DNA from: Pirellulaceae bacterium | GTDB lineage: Bacteria; Planctomycetota; Planctomycetia; Pirellulales; Pirellulaceae | Direction of reading: 5' to 3' | Assembly: GCA_018402565.1 (NCBI GenBank) | Contig: JAGYIQ010000001.1 | Span: 620,001-684,000, forward strand | Length of the DNA: 64,000 nucleotides | Shown here: positions 24,816 through 33,288 of the stretch, piece by piece | How the letters are laid out: each line of letters begins with the position of its first letter | How positions within the stretch are numbered: the stretch's first letter is position 1 | Made by a program: the position numbers and the translations under genes | Notes under the pieces: generated by a model | The model's input: the letters and a program-made list of their open reading frames with translations, nothing else | What the model was told of the DNA's origin: nothing | The model's database searches: none

Positions 24816-25249
24816 TTAGGGGGCCGCCGCCGTCTTCCTCTGCGACCGATGCATCTCGCGTAGTTCAAACTTTCTGCCGGCCCGAAGAAAAGGAACCGCA
24901 GAGGGGGGGAGTGGGAAGTGGGCAGAATCGTTTTGCGAGGGGGGTGGTGCGTTGCGCAAGTCAATCGTTCGAGGGGCGACATGGCAAATCCCTCCGTTAT
25001 CATTAATTTCGCAACAAAATCTGTTTTGTTATGACTTGCTCCACGACACCCTACGCCTGCGTCCAGCCCTTCCCATATTGCGAGGTTTGGGTTTTTCTTC
25101 CAACCCAAAGGAGAAAAACCGCAGAGGCGGGAATGTCGCAGAGAATATCACGTGCACAAACCGATCGATCTTAGTGACGTGTTATAGATTATTTTCGCAT
25201 TTACCGAACGAAAAGAATGGTGATTATTACGTAATTACTCCACACCACC
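24816..25249. other. Gene-free, AT-richer intergenic stretch
   Basis: 434 bp between convergent genes. It contains an imperfect hairpin (ttgggtt, 8-nt loop, aacccaa at 25087-25108) that could be a terminator for either side. The motif aaccgcagagg is repeated near 24896 and 25119. The last 100 bp are noticeably AT-rich. No start codon with RBS and no family-like frame was found. Confidence 0.5.
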
Positions 25250-27571
25250 CTACCTTTTGGGCCAGTTCAAATGGTGGTGGAGGAAGTCGAAAGTCCCCTG
25301 CCCGTGGATGGTATGAGGGCCATCGAAATACTCGATCGCGGTACGCTCGGGCAGTTTCAACCGAGCGGCGTAGAGGTGCCGAACCTTGGCGTATTCGTAC
25401 GCCACGGTCCAATCGTCCGCCACGCCGTCGAAATGCCCTCGCTCGACCATAAACGGCCGCGGCGCAATCAAGGCCGCCATCTCGGCGTAATTGAACGTGC
25501 TGCCCAAATCGAACTCAAAGATTTCGTACTCGCCCGTGTTCACATACGACCGAGGATTCCGTGTCGAAGCGTTCTTGTCGACCCACTCATTAAAATCCGC
25601 CGAACAGATCGACAGCGCATAGTCGGTCACCAACGCTGGCACGCGCATGGCCGTCTTGCCCCCGTAAGACAGGCCATAAAAGCCGATCCGCTGGGGATCC
25701 ACAAAGTCCAAAGTCTGCAACCAGTCCACGATCTGTTGATGCTGGGGTGTGATCACCGAAAACAGCGTCTTCTTCAACGGGTTGGCCTTGCGTTGCAAGG
25801 TTCGAAAGCGGTCCTCAAAGATGTACAAATTTTGCGGGGCAAACGTGATGAACCCGCGCTCCGCCAACCGCGCCGCAAACGCCGCGTAATACTGGGACCC
25901 CGCTTCACCAATCGTATCCTGAGGTCGACCCTCCAAGCCGTGTTGGCAGACCACAACCGGACGTCGTTCCCCCGGAGCCAGATCACGCGGCAGTAACAAC
26001 AATCCGTAAGCCATCACATCCGGATAGACATCCAACACGACTTCATAAGCAGTCCACTCCGGCGTCTCTTGAACCCTGCGTGTTCGCGGCTGGAACGGCA
26101 GCACTTCGTGATCAATCCGCCCAATCACTTCCTCGTAAAAGAATTCCCGCAACTTCGCGGCGGACTGCTCGTAGTTTTCCAGCGACGTGAAGTCCAAGCG
26201 ATTCATCGTGTTCGCCTCACGCAGGTAGTGACTCTCACGCAACAGCATCTGCGTGTGACGATCCAGCTCATGCACGAGTGCCTGTTGTCGGGGCTGCGGA
26301 TCGAACTCACCCAATAGATTCTCGGGTGCGGCGTCAGCATCCCACCGCGGCGAGTCAACTTGCAACGCCTCCAGAAACGCGACCAGGGCCTCTGGGCTAC
26401 CGCTGGGGCCAACACCCGAGTGACTTTCGATCAGGGTCAGTGGCAGTGATGGCTCCAGGCTCGCGGTCAATTGCTTGGCTCGAGCCACTTCGGCGCGGAC
26501 CCGCTCGATGGGCGGCGTGATGATCTCTGCCGGAGCCCCTCGTCCACCTGGGATGACCACCTCCGCCGCGCGACTGGCTTCTACCACTAAGGCCCTCGGC
26601 GCTATCAACGCCGCCAACTCCGCATCGCCAAACCGCTCCAGCAGCCCAAAGACGTTGCGCTCCAGAGGCTCGGTCCAGACCTCCTGCCGCGAATCGAAGT
26701 AGCCACTGACGCCCGTGGAGGTAATCCGCTGATCGATGGCCCCCGCATACAGACTCAGCAGTCCACCTTCGCCCCAGCCAAAGACCCCGATCGGCCCCGC
26801 GTCACGTCCGATTCGCTCGCGTTCCATCCAGTCGACTGCCGCCAAGACTTGCTGGACCTCGTAAGCGATCAGGCCACGGCCCATTTCAAAGGCCGATCGA
26901 TACAGCCACTCGCGCTGCGTGAGTTGCGGCAGACGCTCGGCCCGACTGACCAACAACGGGACCAGGACTCGGCAACCACTCTCAGCCAATTTTCGCGCGT
27001 ACTGTGACTCGGGCTCCACACCGGGCAACAATCCAACCAATTGCTCCGGCAACACGCCACAGTCGGGAATGGCGACGACTTGGGCTCGGACTTTCGTACG
27101 CGAAGAATCTAGAATTGGCTCCAACAGCAGCCCGCGAGCCTGCACGTCGCCGAACGCGGCCCAGGTCACCGCATGGATTTCGTAGTTGACGCCCCGGCCA
27201 AGGAGTGACGAACGCTGGACGGTGGCCAGGTACCGCGGTTCGGAGTCGCTGGCTCGCGTGTCCCGCACGCCAAGTCGCTCCGCGAACTGCCGCCGATTTT
27301 CCTCAATCGAATCGACATAGGCTGCGGCCGAAGATTTGTCGGTTCGCCAATACTTCTGTCGCGCGGCGATGGATGCCTCCAGCTCCCGCAGCAAGAATCG
27401 ATCGACACCTGCGACCAATTGGGAGGCAATGTCGCCTTCGATGGTCAGTGGCTCGGTGCCGGGCAGCGTCTGCCCACGCCCTACCGATTGGGCAATGGTT
27501 TGACCACCGCCGGCCTGGCCCCAGCCAACAATCACGATCACCCACAGCAACCACAATCGATTCCATTTCAT
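25250..27571 (-). CDS. Tandem alpha/beta-hydrolase protein: degenerate first domain, intact second domain
   Basis: 773 residues with a signal peptide (1-22). Domain 1 (about 115-370) has the hydrolase layout (VVAIPDCGVLPEQL, VDWMERERIG) but reads GWGEGG at 265-270, where a nucleophile elbow needs GxSxGG, so the Ser is replaced by Gly. Domain 2 (about 490-773) is a dienelactone-hydrolase-like fold with GLSYGG (S635), an acid near D715 in GHFDGVADDW and H753 in GPHTIHG, a complete triad. It is 112 bp downstream of the FecR/LamG gene and probably in the same sigma-controlled operon. An acyl or carbohydrate ester is the likely substrate class. Confidence 0.85.
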   Translation of the reverse strand: MKWNRLWLLWVIVIVGWGQAGGGQTIAQSVGRGQTLPGTEPLTIEGDIASQLVAGVDRFLLRELEASIAARQKYWRTDKSSAAAYVDSIEENRRQFAERLGVRDTRASDSEPRYLATVQRSSLLGRGVNYEIHAVTWAAFGDVQARGLLLEPILDSSRTKVRAQVVAIPDCGVLPEQLVGLLPGVEPESQYARKLAESGCRVLVPLLVSRAERLPQLTQREWLYRSAFEMGRGLIAYEVQQVLAAVDWMERERIGRDAGPIGVFGWGEGGLLSLYAGAIDQRITSTGVSGYFDSRQEVWTEPLERNVFGLLERFGDAELAALIAPRALVVEASRAAEVVIPGGRGAPAEIITPPIERVRAEVARAKQLTASLEPSLPLTLIESHSGVGPSGSPEALVAFLEALQVDSPRWDADAAPENLLGEFDPQPRQQALVHELDRHTQMLLRESHYLREANTMNRLDFTSLENYEQSAAKLREFFYEEVIGRIDHEVLPFQPRTRRVQETPEWTAYEVVLDVYPDVMAYGLLLLPRDLAPGERRPVVVCQHGLEGRPQDTIGEAGSQYYAAFAARLAERGFITFAPQNLYIFEDRFRTLQRKANPLKKTLFSVITPQHQQIVDWLQTLDFVDPQRIGFYGLSYGGKTAMRVPALVTDYALSICSADFNEWVDKNASTRNPRSYVNTGEYEIFEFDLGSTFNYAEMAALIAPRPFMVERGHFDGVADDWTVAYEYAKVRHLYAARLKLPERTAIEYFDGPHTIHGQGTFDFLHHHLNWPKR

Positions 27572-27683
27572 CGTGCCAGTCCCTTTCTGGGGCGAAGCCT
27601 CGTATCGACTTCCGATCTGCCCCCGACCTCAAGACCCAAGTATACCCGCTTCGGAGACGGCCTGCACGACAGAGTTGTGTTGA

Positions 27684-29303
27684 TCAATTGGCCAGGTCAA
27701 CGGCGGCTTTCCAGGAATCCGAGACTCGCAATTCGTCGATCTGAGCAGTCGCACGTGTTCCCAATGAGAGTCGGAGTGCCACGAATTTAGCAGGTCCGTT
27801 TGACGGCGTTCCGGACACCGTCCAAACCGTCGGCTGCGTTGCATCGACCGGCTCTCCGACCCGATAAACACGCAAATGAGCGGTGGTCGTGTTTGAATCC
27901 GCCTGGTACATCAACACAAACAAATGCGGTTCGCCGATCGGAAGTGACGTTGCGGTTTCGTCAATCGTGCCAGAGTTATTCAGAAACAGTCGACCGTCGG
28001 ACGTGACGCCAAAAGAGACCGAATGCCGGCGGGTGAATCTTGGTGAAGCGGACTCGGGTTCCAATACAACTTGGATCCCTCCGGCTTGCCCCTCGCCCTC
28101 TCGCTCACTGGTTGACTGCCTAGTCATCAATAGGCTCACAAAGAGGGTCTTGTCCGACTGCGATTCAATCGCCTCTTCAAAACGCCTTCGGAGACTTTCT
28201 CCTCCCTGCAACGATAACAGCCGCCGACCCGAACGATCTTTGCCGAAGACGACATCGGACGGTGCGGCGATGACTTCGCCCAGCGGCCCGCGTCCAGCCC
28301 GAGCAGATTCCCAGCCGCCCGACCAGCCAAAGCCGCTGCGGTCTCGTCGAATCTGTCCCGCGAGATTTTCGAATCCGTCGTAAGCGAGCAATTCGCCGCC
28401 GCCCGCCTGACGGACTTCCTCATCGATGCGTTTGACAAATTGCCTTTGTCCGAAGGGGATCCGTCGCGGGCGTCCAGGCTGGCTGCGGAGGTAACGCCGC
28501 GACTCGCCGGTCGCAATCCTGTCCTCAAAGTCGGCGTCGGCATCGATCGAGGTCCAGATCACGCTCCCGTCAAAGACGTGAACCTCCGTGGTCTCCGAGT
28601 CCACCGATACCGCATACTGCGTTCCATCGTCGATAATCTGGGACTCGGGGGTCGCCAGGAGAAAGCCATTCGAAACCTCTGTCACATTGACATAGACGGT
28701 CCCAGCCAGAAGCTGCGCCGAATCGGCTGTGTTGACCATCAGTTCACACGGACCTTCCAGCACGACAATCGTTCCGGAATCAAACCGCAGTTCAGCGGCC
28801 CCGGACTCCAACTTGAGCAGGCCAGCCTTGAACCGTCCATCCGCGAGCGCTGGCGGTTGCTGCCAAACACCGTTCGCTTGCGCAACCCATTTCCCCAACA
28901 CCGGCGCGGTTGTCTCAGGCCTGAGCGACAACGCCTCTGCCGGCTGCCCTGCCGGCTGCCCTGCTGGCTGCTCCGCCTGCTGTGGCAGATCTCGCTCGGG
29001 AGTCCACGTCCACCAAACCACCATTGATAGAATTGACGCCGCCAGCGCCATCCACGCGATGTGCCAACCGGAAGCGAACCACCCGCGTTTGCCAGCCAAA
29101 GCATCGCGAGCCGTCAACTGCGGAACGAGGTCGCTGTCAGCGGCCCAAGTCCGTAAGCCAGCCTCCAGGTCCATCCGTTCGCGAAACAACTTCCGGGCCG
29201 CGGCGTCGTTCTGCAACCGACTCTGCAACCACTGATGTTCCGCCTCCGTGATCGTGCCATGGATCAGCGCATCGATGTGTTGATTCAAGGGATCGTGACT
29301 CAT
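27684..29303 (-). CDS. FecR-like anti-sigma/regulator membrane protein with LamG-type C-terminus
   Basis: 539 residues from ATG 29303, which overlaps the sigma gene stop (ATGA). A longer frame reaches further upstream only through the sigma gene. The cytoplasmic N-terminus (1-75) should hold the sigma-binding part. One transmembrane helix is at 82-100. After a PAGQ-repeat linker comes a FecR domain (about 150-255; FDSGTIVVLEGPCELMV, ATPESQIIDDGTQYAVSV, VHVFDGSV). A concanavalin/LamG-like part covers about 310-539 and ends with the typical IDELRVS strand. The pair sigma plus FecR-LamG is frequent in planctomycetes and suggests sensing of an extracellular polymer. Confidence 0.87.
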   Translation of the reverse strand: MSHDPLNQHIDALIHGTITEAEHQWLQSRLQNDAAARKLFRERMDLEAGLRTWAADSDLVPQLTARDALAGKRGWFASGWHIAWMALAASILSMVVWWTWTPERDLPQQAEQPAGQPAGQPAEALSLRPETTAPVLGKWVAQANGVWQQPPALADGRFKAGLLKLESGAAELRFDSGTIVVLEGPCELMVNTADSAQLLAGTVYVNVTEVSNGFLLATPESQIIDDGTQYAVSVDSETTEVHVFDGSVIWTSIDADADFEDRIATGESRRYLRSQPGRPRRIPFGQRQFVKRIDEEVRQAGGGELLAYDGFENLAGQIRRDRSGFGWSGGWESARAGRGPLGEVIAAPSDVVFGKDRSGRRLLSLQGGESLRRRFEEAIESQSDKTLFVSLLMTRQSTSEREGEGQAGGIQVVLEPESASPRFTRRHSVSFGVTSDGRLFLNNSGTIDETATSLPIGEPHLFVLMYQADSNTTTAHLRVYRVGEPVDATQPTVWTVSGTPSNGPAKFVALRLSLGTRATAQIDELRVSDSWKAAVDLAN

Positions 29304-29851
29304 GAGGGTGTTCCCTCCTGAGCGAGTCGCAGGCGAATGCAAGCCAGCAGTTTCTCGCGCAGGCGAGCCAACTGCTTGTAGAGCGATGTGCGTTCGCGGC
29401 CCAATTGTTGCGCGACTTCCGTAATCGACTCCGCTCCCGCGTAACATTGCTGGAGGAGCGTCTGTTGTCGCTCCGACAGGTCTCTCAGGCAATGCCGCAA
29501 AGCGCCTAAGCGGAGCTCCGCCAGCGAATCCTCCTCGACGGCCTCGCGTGCCATCATCTCAAGCAGCTCGATGTTGAAATGCAATCGACTGCGCCGCTGG
29601 ACAGTCAAGAAGTTCCGGACCTCATTGAAGGCAATACCACACGCCCAATGGAAGAAGCTGCCCCCAGTGTCAAAATCATGCATCTTCTTCCACAGCACAA
29701 CACTCGTCTTCTGAAACACATCCTCCACATCGGCCGGATTCACTAACTGCTTGGCGATAAACGCATACAACCGATGACGATGCTCCATCAGCATCGCCAT
29801 GAAGGCGGCTGTGCCGTCGTCCGTTTCAAATCGATCGTCTCGGGTTGTCAA
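29300..29851 (-). CDS. ECF sigma factor, planctomycete type
   Basis: 183 residues. Region 2 has HRHRLYAFIAKQLVNPADVEDVFQKTSVVLWKK and FHWACGIAFNEVRNFL; region 4 has LSERQQTLLQQCY, then SITEVAQQLGRERTSLYKQLARLREKL. The form fits the Rhodopirellula/Verrucomicrobium group of sigma-70 family factors. The stop overlaps the ATG of the FecR/LamG regulator, so both are co-translated. It is divergent from the Gly-rich secreted protein and PSCyt operon at 30053, and may control both sides. Confidence 0.9.
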   Translation of the reverse strand: MTTRDDRFETDDGTAAFMAMLMEHRHRLYAFIAKQLVNPADVEDVFQKTSVVLWKKMHDFDTGGSFFHWACGIAFNEVRNFLTVQRRSRLHFNIELLEMMAREAVEEDSLAELRLGALRHCLRDLSERQQTLLQQCYAGAESITEVAQQLGRERTSLYKQLARLREKLLACIRLRLAQEGTPS

Positions 29852-29946
29852 CCGCCGTGGCTCCTGGTCGGTAGCGAAGTTTTAAGTCTACACGCCAGAG
29901 TATCTTACGAAATGTCGGGGATTGGACGGAAGATCTGACAATTTCT

Positions 29947-29964
29947 GGAAAGTTCCGACTTTCC
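29947..29964. promoter_or_regulatory. Palindrome between divergent operons, candidate operator
   Basis: ggaaagt-tccg-actttcc is a perfect 7-bp inverted repeat placed about 95 bp upstream of the sigma gene (minus) and about 90 bp upstream of the Gly-rich protein gene (plus). One strand reads ggaactttcc, close to the GGAAC -35 element of ECF promoters. It may be an operator or an ECF promoter box. This rests on position and symmetry only. Confidence 0.3.
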
Positions 29965-30052
29965 GCCGGGCAATCTCTGCCGGCTCGTACGAACACTCCC
30001 GAGCCAAAAATCTTTGGCCCGGGATCAACCAACCGAAATTCGGAGCTCCACG

Positions 30053-30619
30053 ATGGTTTTTTGGGCTTTCGCCACTTTCCTACTGGTCGTATCCACGCCC
30101 CTGCAGGTCGATGACCCAGTGGAAACATTCGTGCAGATCCAACGCGTCAGTGGGAACCAAATCGCCATCCTGGCTGATTCCCGCAATGGCCGCGGTGGTG
30201 GCATGCAGGGTGGGGGCGCACGGGGCGGTGGCGGTCGGGGTGGTCGGGCCGCCGCGGGGGCCGAGCCGCAGGGGGCGGGCCCAGGGCGACGGGGTAGAGG
30301 CCAGACCACTCAGCCAACGATCCTGATTGTCCCTCCCAGCACAAAGATCACATCGGCCAGTCGCGAACGGCGCACGTTTGAGTTCCGCGTCGGCACGGAA
30401 CTGGCCGGTGGACTGAATCATCGGATATTCCAGGAAATGCAGGCTCCCCTGTCTGCTCGCATTGTGAGCAATGGGACTCAGATCACTGAAATCAATGTGA
30501 TCATTCCGGAGTCGGACATCAACCAGTCGGCCACAACCTCGCGCGGCGAAACCGTGATCGCGGTTCGCCCCAAGCGTCCGCCGACAAAAAGTCGAGCCAC
30601 TAGGGGAGAATTAAAATGA
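30053..30619 (+). CDS. Small secreted protein with Gly/Arg-rich segment
   Basis: 188 residues from ATG 30053, with GGAG 8 nt upstream. A signal peptide (FWAFATFLLVVSTPLQ) opens the protein. Residues about 45-85 are Gly/Arg-rich (RGGGMQGGGARGGGGRGGR). The C-terminal 100 residues look folded (TILIVPPSTKITSASRER, RTFEFRVGTELAGGLNHRIFQEM). No family is recognised. Its stop overlaps the ATG of the PSCyt gene (ATGA), which ties it to that exported module. The Gly-rich part may bind polyanions, but this is a guess. Confidence 0.75.
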   Translation: MVFWAFATFLLVVSTPLQVDDPVETFVQIQRVSGNQIAILADSRNGRGGGMQGGGARGGGGRGGRAAAGAEPQGAGPGRRGRGQTTQPTILIVPPSTKITSASRERRTFEFRVGTELAGGLNHRIFQEMQAPLSARIVSNGTQITEINVIIPESDINQSATTSRGETVIAVRPKRPPTKSRATRGELK

Positions 30620-33279
30620 CAACGACTCGGACAATTCTGTTGAGCGGGCTGATGCTGGGCTGCCTCTGCTGGTTTACAACAAGTCCACGTCCTCTGCATG
30701 GCCAGGAAGACATGCGTTTTTTCGAGTCGAAGATTCGACCGATTTTGGTCAAACATTGCTACGAGTGCCATTCGAACGAATCTGGCAAGGCACGTGGTGG
30801 CCTGAAGGTCGATTCTCGAGACGCACTGCAGCGCGGCGGAGACTCTGGACCCGCCGTCGTCCCCCAGTCACTGGAGGACAGCGTCCTCTACCAGGCCCTG
30901 TTGTACCACGACAATGGATGGCAGATGCCTCCTAAGGGCCAGCTGCCGCCGTCAGTTATCGACGACTTTCGACATTGGATTCTGCTGGGTGCACCCGATC
31001 CACGCGTCGCGAATCTGGAGCCAGACGTCGCCAGCGAGATGGATATTGAAGCCGGACGGCAGTTTTGGGCCTATCGACCGCTCACGCAAGTGTCTCCACC
31101 GGCCAGCACATCGGATTGGCCTACAACCACGATCGATCGATACGTGGCAGCCCAACTCAAACAGCAGAACTTAAGTCCGGTCGATGATGCAGCGGCCGAA
31201 GTCCTCGTGCGACGACTGTACTTTACTTTGACAGGGTTACCCCCATCTCCTGAAGACCTCAAGAACTGGGCTGCACGGCTTGATACAGCAACCGGCAGCC
31301 GTCGCCAGTCGGTGGTCGCGGAGTTGGTCGATCGCTTGCTGGCCTCGGATCGCTACGGCGAACGTTGGGGACGGCACTGGTTGGATGTGGCTCGATTTGC
31401 TGAATCCACTGGCGGTGATCACAACAACATCTACCAACATGCTTGGCGCTATCGAAACTATGTCATTGATGCGTTCAATGACGACAAACCATTTGATCAA
31501 TTCATCCGTGAACAGATCGCGGGAGATCTATTGCCCATTGGCAGTGATCAGGAATGGGCGAATAATGTCATTGCGACGGGGTTCCTGGCCATCGGTGTCA
31601 AGTCGGTGGGGGAGGAAGATCAGCAGCGGTTCTTCGCCGACCTGGTTGACGAACAAATCGACACCACCACCCGCGCGTTTCTGGCCACAACCGTCGCCTG
31701 TGCCCGCTGTCACGATCACAAATTCGATCCAATTCCACAAACCGACTACTATGCGCTGGCCGGGATCTTCCGCTCGACAGAAACGCACTACGGACTGCTG
31801 AAAGCTCAGGCGAGACAAGCGACGACTCTGATTGATCTGACCGGCATGGGGCCAGCGGCGGGAACGCCGGAGCTGACACCCGAAGCGTATGCCACTCTTG
31901 TCGAACAGCGTGACGAGGCAGCACGAGCGATCGAAGACGCGATGAAGAAAATTCGCTCCGGGGAAAATGTCTTCCGCGGTCTGCTTCGCAAGTATCGATC
32001 CGATCGTGATGAGACCGAGGCCGCGCTGCAAGCTTATACGGATCGCGGCCAGCCCCGCGTGTTCGCGATGGGAACTCAAGATAGAAATGACGCCCTGCCA
32101 ACTCGGGTATTGGTTCGCGGTGAACTTGAAAGTCCGGCCCAGTTGGTGGACCGGGGAGTGCTCCAGGTGCTCAGCCCGCCCAACCAGCAGACCATGAACG
32201 CCTTGATGAAAGACGCCCGTTTTCGTCGAAACCGCACACCGGGCCTGCCGAGCCCCAAACATCAAAGCCAGAGCGGTCGACTGGAATTGGCCGAGTGGAT
32301 CGCCAGTCCCGAAAACCCGCTCACGGCTCGCGTGATTGCCAATCGAGTTTGGCACTGGATGGTCGGTCGCGGACTGGTGCGGACGGTCGACGATTTTGGT
32401 CACGCGGGTGAGGCTCCCAGTCACCCGGAATTGTTGGATTACCTCGCAGGTCGACTGATCGAGGAAAATTGGTCGATCAAAGCACTGATACGCGAAATTG
32501 CCCTATCCCGTACCTGGCAGCTCGCCTCGACTTACCAAGCTCAGAACTACAACATCGATCCGGACAACCAATTTTATTGGCGGATGAATCAGCGGCGACT
32601 GGAGGCGGAAGCCGTTCGCGATGCGATGCTGGCCGTTTCCGCCAGACTGGATCTGCAACGCCCGCAGGGCACGTATTTACGTGAGGCTGGGGAAGGTGGC
32701 GTGGGACAGAATGTGTTCGAACCCGTGATCCGGGCCATTGAAGCCAACACTCGCTCGGTGTATCTCCCGCGGGTACGCAGCTTACTGCCCGAAATGCTGG
32801 AGACGTTCGACGCGCCGGATGCCAGTCTTGTCTCCGGCAGTCGCGATACAACCTTAACTCCGCTGCAGTCGCTATACCTGATGAATAACCGCTTCGTGCA
32901 GGAGCAAGCGATCGCTTTAGCCGAACGCTTGGAGGGTCTTCCTCCGGAGCAACAAGTGAGCCGGCTGTACGAACTTGCGTTGGCCCGAACACCCAGCCAA
33001 GTCGAATTGCAATTGGGCACCGATTTTATCCAGAAAATCGCCATGGACGCGACTCCCAACAGGGGACCATTCGAATCGAATCGCCGATCCTCAAACGCGG
33101 CATCCCGCCCAACCAACGGTGAGGAATCGAGTGGCATGCGCCGCGGCCGCCGCTCACGAACCACCGATTCGACGGAACAGCCATCGGTCCAACCACCAAA
33201 CGAGACGACTCCGATGAGCCCCTTGGCCATCTACTGTCAAGCCGTCATCAGCTCCATGGAATTCCAATTGATTGACTAA
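30616..33279 (+). CDS. PSCyt1-DUF1549-DUF1553 exported protein (module 1)
   Basis: 887 residues with a signal peptide to about residue 30. A planctomycete cytochrome-like domain with C48xxC51H52 follows (RPILVKHCYECH). DUF1549 covers about 165-375 (RYGERWGRHWLDVARFAES, ARCHDHKFDPIPQTDYYAL) and has a second CxxCH (CARCH). DUF1553 covers about 560-790 (LELAEWIASPENPLTARVIANRVW, GEAPSHPELLDYLAG, TPLQSLYLMNN). A low-complexity Ser/Arg-rich insert is near 820-860. The family is always exported and pairs with DUF1501 genes; a role in polysaccharide use is often assumed but not proven. The DUF1501 gene follows after 9 nt. Confidence 0.92.
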   Translation: MTTTRTILLSGLMLGCLCWFTTSPRPLHGQEDMRFFESKIRPILVKHCYECHSNESGKARGGLKVDSRDALQRGGDSGPAVVPQSLEDSVLYQALLYHDNGWQMPPKGQLPPSVIDDFRHWILLGAPDPRVANLEPDVASEMDIEAGRQFWAYRPLTQVSPPASTSDWPTTTIDRYVAAQLKQQNLSPVDDAAAEVLVRRLYFTLTGLPPSPEDLKNWAARLDTATGSRRQSVVAELVDRLLASDRYGERWGRHWLDVARFAESTGGDHNNIYQHAWRYRNYVIDAFNDDKPFDQFIREQIAGDLLPIGSDQEWANNVIATGFLAIGVKSVGEEDQQRFFADLVDEQIDTTTRAFLATTVACARCHDHKFDPIPQTDYYALAGIFRSTETHYGLLKAQARQATTLIDLTGMGPAAGTPELTPEAYATLVEQRDEAARAIEDAMKKIRSGENVFRGLLRKYRSDRDETEAALQAYTDRGQPRVFAMGTQDRNDALPTRVLVRGELESPAQLVDRGVLQVLSPPNQQTMNALMKDARFRRNRTPGLPSPKHQSQSGRLELAEWIASPENPLTARVIANRVWHWMVGRGLVRTVDDFGHAGEAPSHPELLDYLAGRLIEENWSIKALIREIALSRTWQLASTYQAQNYNIDPDNQFYWRMNQRRLEAEAVRDAMLAVSARLDLQRPQGTYLREAGEGGVGQNVFEPVIRAIEANTRSVYLPRVRSLLPEMLETFDAPDASLVSGSRDTTLTPLQSLYLMNNRFVQEQAIALAERLEGLPPEQQVSRLYELALARTPSQVELQLGTDFIQKIAMDATPNRGPFESNRRSSNAASRPTNGEESSGMRRGRRSRTTDSTEQPSVQPPNETTPMSPLAIYCQAVISSMEFQLID

Positions 33280-33288
33280 AGGTTAGCA

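Noticed and set aside
27684..29492. Longer start for the FecR/LamG gene
   Set aside because: The additional 63 codons are a shadow inside the sigma gene; the ATG at 29303 overlaps the sigma stop as ATGA.
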